Source: Antitrichia curtipendula (Eukaryota > Streptophyta > Bryopsida > Hypnales > Leucodontaceae). Taken from it: a stretch of 64,000 nt of DNA. Positions 11,677 through 22,775 of this stretch are shown here, piece after piece (within the stretch, counting starts at the first letter, position 1; each line of letters starts with the position of its first letter). The DNA lies in assembly GCA_951230915.1 (NCBI GenBank), contig OX579636.1, positions 26,037,567-26,101,566 of the forward strand, read 5' to 3'. The notes under the pieces were generated by a model that saw only the letters and a list, made by a program, of their open reading frames with translations, was not told where the DNA came from and searched no databases. The translations under genes were made by a program, and so were the position numbers.

Positions 11677-13339
11677 CCCTCTGCTTTCGCTTTCCTCTTC
11701 GCATGATGCATTGCGGAGGGTCTTCAACGTTTGGTAATCCTAATTTAGTTTGGACGAGAGGGTTATGCCCAATAATTGTCTGACTGGTTATCTAGTACAT
11801 AATTCTTTCCTAGAATTTCTTCCCTCTCCGAGTCTCCGCAGCAGGCAGTCTCGTAGCTGTAGCTTCTGCTTGATACTTTCACTCCTCGCTGTACTGTACT
11901 GTACAGTACATGGAATTGCTGTTAGCCTTGTGTGAAATAGGCCTCCGGGCAAATTGTAGAAACTATCGAAGAAGCTGAAGAGTAGCATGTATTATCTTTT
12001 AGGATGTAACTTAGCATCATCTGGGACTCTCCTAGACAGTTTTGGTGTGAAACTGGAAGAGTCACGAGGGCAGGGTTACCTGACGTGCAATTAGTGTGAT
12101 GCAGCGGTACTACTGATGTGTATCACAATAATACACTCTGGAAAATTGGCGGTCTTTCTCATTCAGCGGTTGGTGTGTGAACTGTCCACAGATTGTTGAT
12201 GTGCTGTAAAACTCCAGCTGTATGTTCTTCAATCGCAATTGATTATAAGCCAACCTTACCTAAAAGCTACACTTTATTGCTTTTCATATATTCATGTTAG
12301 CAGCAAAGGAGGATCGCCATGCACCAAAGAATACAGGATATAAAGTTTTTAAGTGTGAAAAGGATTCCTTGGTAAGCTAACCACACCTAATTTCTACTCC
12401 TTTGCAAATCCAACTCCTACAGATTCTTGCCCAAAATGAACAGATCTGTTCATGATTCATGAGAGCCTAGTGTAGTAGTGATTTTGGTTCATGCATATGT
12501 TGTCCAAAAAAATGCATACTAAGAGAGAACTAAAATCTCCTTTTAAATTTTTTTTTAAACAAATGGAAATCTATTGCAAAACAAAGAAACATAGCCAAGA
12601 GCCTAAAGGCACTAAACACAAATGAAGATGAAGCAAGCATGACTTAGACAAAGAAAGACACTAGGGATCTTCTATAATACTTTGACTTCCAATGAGTGCT
12701 TTAGGATTTTTTTAAGGCAACCATTCACATGGTTCCAAAATAGATGATTTCCACAATGACCAACTCATCGTTTAAGGGTTAATGATAGAAACCATCTTCA
12801 GAATGCTTATTGGGATGATTTTAGGTGTACTTATCTCAACAGACCTTGTAAAATTCTCAATCAAAACAATGTCCTTATTCCATACCAACTTTGATGCCTA
12901 ACCTTGGCCTATTCTTGGCCTAACCACTGAACATGTAGGACTAGTCGACGTTGCTCTCAAAGTATCCTCCAATGAATTGTTCATGGTATCTTAAGGAAGA
13001 GAGAACACTAAAAAAGGAATGTTATGGGAATTCACATGATACTAGTGTGCCCTATTTTAAATTTTACGAGAAAGCATATACAAAATTTGTCAAACAGACT
13101 CTAGTCAAAATGATCAGAACTAATAGATTGTCTAATCTGTCAAATCTGTTGCAAGAGGTAAGTTAGCTCCAACGGTAGAGTGCTCCAAAAAAGAAAGATT
13201 GAATTCTGCAGACGGTAGAAAGACAATAGTCTCTATCTACTGACCAAACTGCTACTGTAGTAACAAAATTTGTGACGATTTCTTACGCTCTCTCCTAGAC
13301 TCAACAATCATGATAAGTAACATGAGTGGCCTTAATCAG
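11677..13339. other. Spacer between convergent genes
   Basis: This is the 3' flank of the deformylase gene and of the HD-domain gene, which run toward each other. The first few hundred bases presumably hold the deformylase 3' UTR. From about 12500 the sequence is A-rich and repetitive in appearance. No gene was recognised. A GTAC-rich run lies at 11891-11911. Confidence 0.6.
11891..11911. promoter_or_regulatory. GTAC-repeat palindromic run
   Basis: The run contains four overlapping GTAC cores in a near-palindrome (GTACTGTACTGTACAGTAC). GTAC is the core bound by plant SBP-box factors, including copper-responsive SPL7/CRR1. A similar run of three cores lies at 16488-16503, so the two flank the HD-domain gene. 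Function is inference only. Confidence 0.25.
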
Positions 13340-16037
13340 TCAGTGCTTTCCTTCCCATTCAAAATAGAATTGCTGCAGAAACGTCAACATGAACTCATGC
13401 CGTTGTATCGCTCTTTTCTTGCCAGCCTGCACAAAACGTGCACAGGAGTGGGCCAACAATCTTTCTCAAACATCACGCTTCCACTAGCAAACCACATAAC
13501 ATAAGAAATGTAAGTAAATAATTAAAGTAAACACATCCCTCTGATTACCTCAGATTTCATAAGGTCTTTCAGCTTGAGCAGCTTCTCAGCAAAATGGTTG
13601 ATTGTTGTTGGATGAGCATCACCACTTGTATATTCAGACTTCGTGATATCCGTGCGTGGCACTTGTGCAGGATCATGCATCTTGCGATTCCGGCTTCCCC
13701 CATAAGTAAAAGCTCTCGCAATCCCTGCAAAACAATCAATTTTAGGAAGTGATGAATAGCACCCATTTTGCTCTCAGCTAAATGGAAGCTAAAGATGCGG
13801 CTCTATTGCTAGTCATCGCCATGCAAGGCATGAAATTCTTGGATGGAAATCGCAAATACCTTAACTAACTGCTAATTTAACAACTAATCTTCTTTCTTTG
13901 GCTCTAATCCTCTCACAACTTGAGTTGAAGAATGAAAGCTGGTAATCAGTTAACTATTAAACGCAAGTGTAGTTACTGCCAATCACAAAAAACTATAGTG
14001 AAAAAAGTGGGCGGTCAACGGAACTGTAGAATGTTATGCACACAATCAACTCTAATTGATGTAACACGGACGCCTGGATTCTTCTCTAAATGAAGTCCAT
14101 GTAGAATTATGGAGGCCGTGGTCTCATCTTACCAATCGCACCAATTGCATCGAGGCGGTCTGCATCTTGCACCACGGCAAACTCCGGTGAGATTGGGCCA
14201 TTTTCAGCTCGTTCCAGCTCCTCTTTGAACCCTGATCACAAGTTCCAAAGGCCCAGTGGCAATTGATGAATACAAATGTAACTTCAATTACTAGATGATT
14301 TCATAGAGAAGAGACTTGCTAACAACTGAAAGCAGGCGACACTGTGTTCATTAATTGATGTTATGGTATTCATAATCCACTTCGTAAAAAGAAAAAAGAG
14401 GCTAAAATGCTAACAAGTAGAGCAAATACCCAAGGTAGTAACAATCTTCAAAACAGTCTCCGCAGTGTTCGACTCCACATTGTGTTGCTTCAAAAAGCTC
14501 TCCACAGTACTACCTTCATTTTCACCACTGCATTGCAAAGCACACCTGTGTAAGCAACAACTGAAGTTTGTAGCAGTAAAACGCAGGTTTGTCTTCCAAG
14601 ACAAACACCCAGCCACACAGACAGACAAGATGTCTAATACGTTCAACAAGATGTCTAAGGAAACAAGTATATTCGTAGAATACTCTCGAAATATTCTAAG
14701 AAAATATAAATACATTCTTGACGTTTATGGGAATATGTTGAAATATTCCACAATTTTTGAACAAGGTTGTCTGACACCTGTCAAATAAGACATCAGATAT
14801 CAGACGTCGAACATGCCGTCACTGTAGACCTAACCTGTCTATAAAGACAACCCTAGCGAAATGCAATTATATGCGGAGTATTTCAGAAACAAAGGTAAAC
14901 CCTTTCAGTAGCTCAAGCAAATACACTAATATTCCTCCGCCAATTTCTGATCATTACCCAGGACAGTCGGTCATAAAAGACCCCAGGGACAAAACACGTG
15001 ACGCACATCATCTGCAAATATACAAAATACAAAAAATTGCTGAAACGTTGATTCAATTCACCTGGCAGCGTATTTATGATCATCTGCAAACAATCGACGC
15101 CCCAATGTAAGAAATAAGGTAAACTAGCATAATCAACAAATTCTACGCCCCTTGCTAACACTCTCCCACACAATCGTAAGTTGGAGTGTTGTTCAGATGA
15201 CACACAATCTATGTTCTCTGGAGAGAATGTACCACGTCTACATTTCAAGAGGATGTGTCACCCAAGCAGCACCCCCACCCCACCCACCCCGACTCAGAAA
15301 CCCTAGAATAAGAAACGTGGAGACGCGGAAAAGAAATAGGTCAAATCCTACCAATGTCATGAAGAAGAGCTGCGAGCTCCACCTGCAACAAACCCCACGC
15401 AACAACACATCACGAACAAGCACACAGAAACTCACAAAGCTCGCTCAACCTACTGCTCAGAAAAATGTGTTGTATGGGAGTCAATCAAAAAATTTAGACT
15501 TACGGTGAGGAAACTGGAGAGACGAAGACCTTCCTCGCAAGCAAGCGACAAGGCAAGGTCGCGAACACGAAGCGCATGGAAAGGGTCGTGGGAAGAGTCC
15601 CAAGCGCCCATCACTTTCTGCACAAGCTCTTCCGCTGCCAAAATCACCGCTGGCTTATATCTCTGTCGTTCTGGTGCTAATCCCACCATCTTCTCGCCCT
15701 CCATCCCTGTTTCGGTAGTACTCTTATCACCCCTGTTTTTCAACGCTCTCTCAAGCCCTACCACCAACTCCTCCGGTATCTTCAGCGGTGTTGATTGCTC
15801 CGCGTCCTTGCAAGCGTCTAACAAACTAGCATTCTTCACCGAACTCGCATTCTCTCTCTCCGTATTCGCGCATCTGGGTGGTTCATCCCTCTCGCTGGCC
15901 TTCGTCGGCAGCAGAATCAAAGGGTCGCGTTTCCGGTACACCCAGGGGGGCGTGACCTTGAATTCCAGGGTTCCTGTAAACGGTGGCAACGTGGGAAGCT
16001 CATTCGGAGTCTTCCGCCTCTTTGACGAACCCTCCAT
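13340..16037 (-). CDS. HD-domain metal-dependent phosphohydrolase (7 exons, one of 22 nt)
   Basis: This is a member of the plant YpgQ-like HD family: metal-dependent hydrolases acting on phosphorylated, probably nucleotide-type, substrates. Exons in transcript order are 16037-15504, 15382-15352, 15083-15062, 14527-14430, 14231-14133, 13724-13549 and 13426-13340. They sum to 1047 nt, giving 348 residues. The HD-fold signature runs SHDPFHALRVRDLAL (first His), ELAALLHDIDDHKY (His-Asp pair) and VVQDADRLDAIGAIGIARAF (last Asp). The C-terminal helix reads KRAIQRHEFMLTFLQQF. The middle DDHKYAAS is supplied by the 22-nt exon, whose two flanking introns are GT-AG. An N-terminal extension of about 130 residues, rich in Lys, Glu and Pro, precedes the domain. 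The start is taken at MEGSSKRRK; an in-frame Met 21 codons upstream would add a hydrophobic stretch and is less likely. Confidence 0.88.
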
Positions 16038-17288
16038 AGCCACATCACTCACACGAAGCCAGCAGCAGCACCTGATGAGGTAAATGGACAACAGTAGCAA
16101 GAGAAAGAGATCGACCCCGAAGTGAGCCTTCGAAGCATACTAATGTTATATGGTGCCAATTCCTTGCCTGGAGGGAGCTTCCTGAACAAAAGTGCAGGTA
16201 CATCACATTTACTTGAAGGAGTGGACTCTCACGAGTTTCATTTTCTTTTTTGATGTGATGTCTGGAATCTCCCGCAGAATATGCTGCACGAGATCCACTT
16301 TCTAAGGGAATCTTCGACTTCCTTTTGCTTCACGTTTTCTCAGGTTGCGTAGGGTCACATCCCTGTTGTGGTCTTCTTCTCGCATTGAAATTCTGATCAC
16401 AGGCTTAGCATGATTAGCACCGAGGAGTAGGAGAGACTCATGGAATATGACGCGAACTGGACCTCATGTTTCACAAGCAAACGTTTTGTACAGTACAGTA
16501 CATGAGATTCAGAGAACACTCAACAGTAGAGTAGTGCAAATTGCCAGAAGATGGCTTCCCTTGAGTAATAGACTCGGGGTAAACCAGCCTATGACAGGCA
16601 GAATGACCGGTTTGGTTTACTGGTATTATTGAAATTTAAAAAAAAATTCCTTATGAAGACAAATGTGACAAATGGGGAGAGGAATTGAAATTTTATTTTT
16701 TTGACAAAGTATAAATTTGTTATGAATTTTTGAACTATGCTGCCCAATTGAGCCCAAAGAGTCTCTAGCCTACCCCAAACCAACAAAAAGTGCATCCATA
16801 ATGGTCATCTTACTCACCTAAAGCAATCAACATATTTCTTAACATGGCCACAACATCAAGGTCTAAAAAAGTCACTTATGATGATAAATTTACACTCAAA
16901 AGGTGGAAGTTACCACCACCAAGACTAGCTACTAACTCAACCTAATGTAGCCCAAATCTTGTTTATTGAAAAAAGTCACTCAGGTTGATGCAAGTCTGTA
17001 ATGGGTGTCTGTTTGTCACAGGTGGTTTGCTTCTCATAGGCTAGTTTACCTTAATGTGTAGTCACCAAAATGAGTTGTGCTCAATTGAGATGTCAGCCAG
17101 GAAAGAAGCTTCCACTGGACAATACGTAAAATTGCTGGAAATTGGAGTCCCATTGAATCTTGGCCTTTGTACGCAAACCAATATAAAGATCATCTGCATC
17201 AGAGTTCTACCAATGCATCGTAGGAATACTCAGACAGTAGCCCTATCTTGTAGAGCAGACTGGCTGCCAAAAGAGTAGTGTATTATTA
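16038..17288. other. Spacer between two minus-strand genes
   Basis: The first part is the 5' flank of the HD-domain gene. The rest is the 3' flank of the ankyrin gene and includes an AT-rich stretch at 16620-16740. No gene is recognisable. The GTAC run at 16488-16503 is noted separately. Confidence 0.55.
16488..16503. promoter_or_regulatory. GTAC-repeat run upstream of HD gene
   Basis: Three GTAC cores in TGTACAGTACAGTACATG lie about 450 bp upstream of the HD gene start. The run matches the one at 11891-11911. It could be bound by SBP-box factors; this is inference from the core motif only. Confidence 0.25.
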
Positions 17289-20200
17289 CTAAGCGTCCTC
17301 CATGTTAGCGTCGTGGTCAGCTTCTCCATTTGATTCTCCATGAGTAGGTTCCTCAGGAATGGGCGCTGCTCGGGTGATACACTCAATCAACGACAAGTCA
17401 CCTTTGCTTACTGCTTCATCAACTGGTGTTCTATCATATCTGCATACGAGCAAAGGCTCGTCTGTCAGGTGAAAAACATGGAACGAACTCACATAAAGTA
17501 CATGAATCTGAATAATCTAGTGCAGAGTACTACTACTTGTGTGTCTATAACGTTTCAAAGACTAAACACGTAAGCGGGCAACCTAAAATAGAATGTCTAC
17601 TTTGGAAGTTAATAGTCAAGTATAAACCTACTGTTTGAAAATGTAGGATTGTCTCTATTGTTAGATTTTGATACATTCCTTGAAACTTCCTAAATGATTC
17701 AATTCAACTCCGAAAGATATGGAAGCGACCATTTAGGCACTTAGGGGTTGACTGCTCTGATAATTGACTAAGTAATATTGAAATCTCCACCACCAAGTAA
17801 AAAATTCCTTCCACAAGTGATTGAGTTGTAGTCATGAGAGAATCGTACTATGAGCTCAGTAAAGTATTAAATCGTACCTATTGACTGCGGAAACACTTGC
17901 TCCTACCGAAATAAGAAACTCTACAACCTGCAAAATGTTTCCCAGCATTAATATGCTACAGTTTGGAAAAAAGCAGATTCTATAACTGTAGGTCTTCAAA
18001 ACCCCACCACACAACGCACTGAAGACATCAAATAGGAGACTGTTTAACCTATCATGAACTAAAACCTAGGGCAATAGGTTTTTAATAAGTCTGAACCATT
18101 TCTAACATTCAAGTAGCTGCAAACTTGCTTGCAATCGCGACAGCACTTACAGGTCTGTGTGCGTTAAGAACTGCATAATGGAGAGGGGTGTTTTGCTCGA
18201 AGTTGCACATGTTAACATTCTGCAACAATCACCACAGCTCACGTTGTGTCGGTGCGTACAATGAATAAGAATTAATTAAAATAATATTGTAAAAATTCGC
18301 TCATGAAACTGACCCTATATAAAAAACAGTAGATACATGAGTAGTGAAAAAACAATTGTTCTCATTGCTCACTAAAAAGAGGAATACAGTCCAAAGCCCG
18401 TCGCCTACCCTCTGACCCTGGCCTACGAAAGGACAACACACAGAACACTGCCTCATTCTAAGCTCCATAACTTGTGATGAATGGAAGATACTTACAGCCC
18501 CGTGCTCAACCAAACATTTCACGACATCAAGGTGTCCATTCGCTGAACCCATATGAAGAGCTGCCAGAATCCCCAAACATATAAGATTCCTCACAATGGT
18601 CAGTCACAATATGGGTCAACTTAATAACAAATGCAGGACTAAATCAACGTACGTGATAACAACATATTTCTACTTAACCCCTTAATGCCATGCAAGACAT
18701 ATATGTCTGATTCATCACATTCACCCACTGATTTCATCCACTAGGAGTATTCTAAGACGGCATATTCGGTATTGCTAGACTTAGAAGTTAGAACCAAGCT
18801 GACTCTCAAACGGTGCTACTTACAGCTCCAATAAATGTATGCTCTCTTGAAATATGACAAATTCAAAATCCTGAGTATGTCGATCATTTTTCTTTGCTCC
18901 TAAAATTATTATGTACAGAAAATTGTAAGGCTTTGAACACACTAAATAATAAATTTTGCAGACCTATTATATCTTGTGATTAATGATTAGCCTACCATTA
19001 TAGAAAACATACCTCTGCTTCTAAATCGATTTGACTAAGATCTATGACGATTTCCCATGGATAAAATCTTATCACCATGCTTAGCATCATATTTTTTGAT
19101 ATCAACTGCAAAAAAGTTGTGGAAGTCTATTTTAAAGCACATCTAAGGCACATCCAAGAACTGGTAGGCCTGTATGGGTAAAGTGAGTCATTGTTCTTAC
19201 ATACCAGTTCGGCCTTGAGTATCTTGGGAACTTGGAGTCGTCCCCTGTGCAAGAGAGCTCTGAACATCTTCCAAATCTCCGTATCTTGCAGCCTGAAGAA
19301 TCCCAGATTTACGTCCCAAAACGTTATGAAATCCTCAAAACTAGAGTATCTCTTTCAAATCTCACAATGCAAATCAGATGTTTGAAGTAGCAATTGTTCC
19401 CCTGAATAAAATAATCTATATGAATGATTCAGCCGAAGAGAATGCCAGAAATTTAAATATAATCAAGGGCATAGCCCAACATTTCTCTCCGTGAAGCAAC
19501 AAATTTTGGTGCTCATTCGTCCAATTTATCACATGAGCATACTTCCACTTTCTCACAGTAACAATACAGTTAGTGTGCCTAGAGCGTCTCTCATCTGCAT
19601 GAAGACCGCTTTCCAGATGCTTCCAGCATAATAATGGTCCCAGTCAACCTGATAAACGCGGAGCTGAAGTATTCATACAATAATTTCCAATAACAACTGC
19701 CGTACCTCATAATTGAAGGCGAATACGGTTATTCAAAACACCATTGACAGTGAAATATTGATCTTATATTCTAAAGCACTTAATTAGATTGTGCAATCTA
19801 GTGACTCTCAAACTAATTCGGACCGTGCATTGCAACATAACATTCTCGAGTCGTATACAGCTTGTACTCTTTCCATGATAGTACAAAGTAGATCTGGAGC
19901 ACTAAAATATTGAAAAAGTGCCACACTTTTGTAGCAAGCTATTTGATTCCCGGGCATGCAATCACTGCAATGAACGCATGTGCCGACCAAGGATGTATGA
20001 AAGGAAATAAAAAATTCTAGCGTGAGCGACACTTGCCTTTGCAAACATAACATGACCTCAAAATTGTGCTCAATTAAGATCTGAAGTACTTTCCAAGGGT
20101 GTTCAGGCAGCTCCTCGAGAATGTAATGAAGATTTGCCCAAAATCCAACACGCGCAAATATCTTGTAAATCCAATAGTGTTCAGACCTAGATGTCGGCAC

Positions 20201-20967
20201 GACCGGAATAAGGAAGATACTGATTCTCATGTGAGAAATTATCATTTCCAGATTCACATCTTTTGAGTGGATTGTGAAGTAAAACCTAACCACAAACTCC
20301 ATAGTCAATGAAAAAATGTAAAGGAGATTCATACAGTATTATACAAACACTTCTGAAAATTCTGTGGAAGCAGCTCATTTGAACATCCAAACTCAATCAG
20401 CAGCATTATAATGGCTGCAATTGAACGCGAATCTCGTCTGGGGCAAATCAGTTAATTCGGTCATTCATAACAACCAGCAGTGAAATATTGATCTTATATT
20501 CTCGTGCACTTAGTTACACTGCACATTGTGATTCTCAAACTAAAACATTGAAACCCAAACCCTAATCCGTCCCTGCATTGAAAGTTCATCTCGATATCCG
20601 ACGAGGACTAAGATCTCGTGAGATAAGGTAAATCCAACGTACTAAACATCGGAGAATACCGATTCTCAGGGGAGAAAACGAAAATTTCAAGATTCACATC
20701 TTCTCAGCATTCAGATTTCGCGAATTAATCAGAGCTCCATAGTTGATAACAACAATGCAAAGTACATTCAAAGAGTATTATAAGAAAACAAAGAACAATA
20801 TGAATAAATTCTCAAAAGGGAGATCAGTTACACATTGCACTAAAGAAAGTAGCAATCCAGTGTCGAAGTTGAACACAAATCTGGCTTGCCTGGAGCAAAT
20901 CGCCGACTGGGGGCGGAGTCCGGGGTCGATCAGGTGCAGGATCCTCGGGGTGAATCGGGACCGCCAT
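17289..20967 (-). CDS. Small ankyrin-repeat protein, YAR1-like (6 exons)
   Basis: A 166-residue ankyrin protein. Exons in transcript order are 20967-20890, 19292-19205, 18560-18496, 18219-18151, 17927-17878 and 17439-17289 (501 nt in frame). The repeats read AARYGDLEDVQSSLAQG, then GRTALHMGSANGHLDVVKC, then NTPLHYAVLNAHRPVVEFL, then YDRTPVDEAVSKGDLSLIE. An acidic tail ends in NMEDA. Length, number of repeats and acidic end fit the family of yeast YAR1, a chaperone of ribosomal protein uS3; the plant role is inferred. The start MAVPIHPEDPAPDRPR follows a purine-rich leader. Intron 1 (19293-20889) has a GC donor (CAG|GCAAGC) and AG acceptor; without it the frame would not join the LLQ|AARYGDLEDV sequence expected for the family. 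A telo-box lies about 140 bp upstream. Confidence 0.85.
19740..20760. repeat. Direct duplication inside intron 1 of the ankyrin gene
   Basis: Segments near 19742-19830 and 20472-20585 share GTGAAATATTGATCTTATAT and following blocks. Segments near 20218-20315 and 20655-20745 share AGATTCACATCTT and CTCCATAGT blocks. The second copy lacks most of the middle. The order of shared blocks is the same in both, so this is an old direct duplication of several hundred bases with a later deletion. Nothing coding is recognised in it. Confidence 0.6.
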
Positions 20968-22124
20968 CTTCTTTCTTTTTTTCTTTCTTCCAATAAATTG
21001 AACAAGTAGCAAAGCAAAGCTGCACTTTGACAGATTACAATGGCATGAGGGCAAGAAAATGCGCGAAATTAAGAGGAGCTACAAATCCGCTGCAATGCAA
21101 GTAAAACCCTAATTCTTTTGAACTTGTCGAAAAAAAACAGAAATGGATATCGCCCAGGTATCAGATCAATGGAGGAACCTGTGAGCACACCCAGGCGTAG
21201 TATTCTTAACCCTAGAACGGCCTGAAAGCCCTTTGCGGCCGTATAGTATATTATGAATATGGTGGTATTTGACCAGAAAAACATTGATCAAATACTATTA
21301 AGTAGAAAGTAAATTAATGATCATGGTAATATGTAAATAACAATGTATCACAATTCATATAGTAAACCACAATTGAAGAATTATAAGACTAAATACGGGT
21401 TGTATAGAGAGATCCCAAGGGCCTTTTAATGGTTTAACAAGCGGCTATGCTACGAGCCTTGTAACATAGGGACAACCTAAATGGCCACTTTTTCTATTGT
21501 AAACAATTTCTATTATTCTATGTAGATCTTTAGGTTGGAACACGTTTGTTCTCACATGGGCTTATAGGGGCATTTTTATGTTTGAGAATGAATAGTACCT
21601 CCTCTATTCCCCAATAAATCCAAGGGTTCTAAATATACTTGTTCCAAATAAAATCCGGTAGCAAAAAAAATTGGCTCTCCACAACTTAATCAACAACAGT
21701 TGAAGCTAGTTCAAACACCCTAAAGCAAAAATATCTGCAAATACTACACTCTAGGGACTATATAGCAATTCAATCTTTGCAAAAGGATTTGAAATACAAC
21801 CTTTAACCAACTAAAGGTGATGAATTCAATCCACAACTATCAAATCTACTTGTTGAAATTTTCTAGAGTTGAATTATAGAACATTATTAGAATTGAATAC
21901 ATAGGATGTCATAGACTTCACTGCACCAACTTTGATTGGAGAATGATCCAAATTAATAGCACTAGAACAATTCCATAAAAGGAAAAATTTGTCAATTTTG
22001 TTGCTTGTTTTCAACATGCACTGCTTCACTATTGACTTCCATTCTTTCATACCTAGTGGGTTTGACAAAAAGCTATAAAATCTATACAATCTCCTAAAAA
22101 TAGGAGCAATTATTGCATTAATCT
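20968..22124. other. 5' flank of ankyrin gene and spacer up to the retrotransposon
   Basis: The first 250 bases are the likely promoter and 5' UTR of the ankyrin gene, with a pyrimidine run and telo-box-like words. Beyond about 21250 the sequence is AT-rich with no recognisable gene. The base before the retrotransposon is part of the AATCT target repeat (22120-22124). Confidence 0.55.
21104..21112 (-). promoter_or_regulatory. Telo-box (AAACCCTAA)
   Basis: An AAACCCTAA word lies about 140 bp upstream of the ankyrin start codon. Telo-boxes are common in promoters of plant genes for ribosome production and translation, which suits a YAR1-like protein. Confidence 0.4.
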
Positions 22125-22468
22125 TGTCACAAATATAGTTTAAAACCCTCTCCAAGAATATTGTAATTGAAATAAATTTTTTGAGAAGCTCTCCAAGTAG
22201 TAAAAGTTTCTAAAAAGACATCCAAGCTAGAGGGAAGTTTCTCAAGAAGCTTCCCAAGTAGCATAAGTTTTTGGAAGAACTTCCTAACTAGTAGTATATA
22301 TAAGAATCGAGGCTAAGATAGTCCTTAGTCTTAACAATACCTCTCTTGACTTTAGCTCTTGGCTTAAGCTCTAGCCTTGTACATTTTGAACTCTAATATT
22401 AAATCTTCTTATTTAGAAATTCATTTTATCTTGTTTTGTCTTGTCTTATATCTCGTACGTCTGTTACA
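22125..22468 (+). repeat. 5' LTR of the chromovirus
   Basis: This LTR is diverged from the 3' LTR but collinear with it. Shared blocks include GAGAAGCTCTCCAAG, ACCTCTCTTGACTTTAG and TCTTGTCTTATATCTCGTAC. It is slightly longer than the 3' copy (344 against 327 bp). Confidence 0.88.
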
Positions 22469-22775
22469 GTTTGTCGAGATTGACCCTTCAAATTTTGTTT
22501 TAATAGAATCAAAGGTAAAATTAATATTAGAGCTTGATTTTCTTGTTTGAGTATAGATTACCAATTTTTTTTTTAAATACCAAAGTGATTAGAGGTTGCG
22601 GATTACCCTCCTCTAAATTAGTTTTATTTTTTCTCAACAATTTTTTTTTGATTGTGTGCGGACTACTGTCTTTCTTGAAAACAACTTTAATATTTAGAAA
22701 TTGTGGATTCCCCATCTCTAAATTGGTTCTTGATTAATAGGTCAATCTCTTAGTGTTCTTGCCAAATTAATTAAG

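Noticed and set aside
13161..13205. tRNA-like A-box (TAGCTCCAACGGTAGAG) with a weak B-box
   Set aside because: No acceptor or anticodon stem can be built and the B-box lacks key bases. At best it is a degenerate tRNA or SINE head.
15505..16083. 192-codon plus-strand frame
   Set aside because: It is antisense to the first exon of the HD gene, whose frame joins six further exons in phase.
19808..20332. 174-codon frame on the minus strand inside the ankyrin intron
   Set aside because: It lies in a diverged duplicated segment, has no recognisable domain, and the second copy does not keep the frame.
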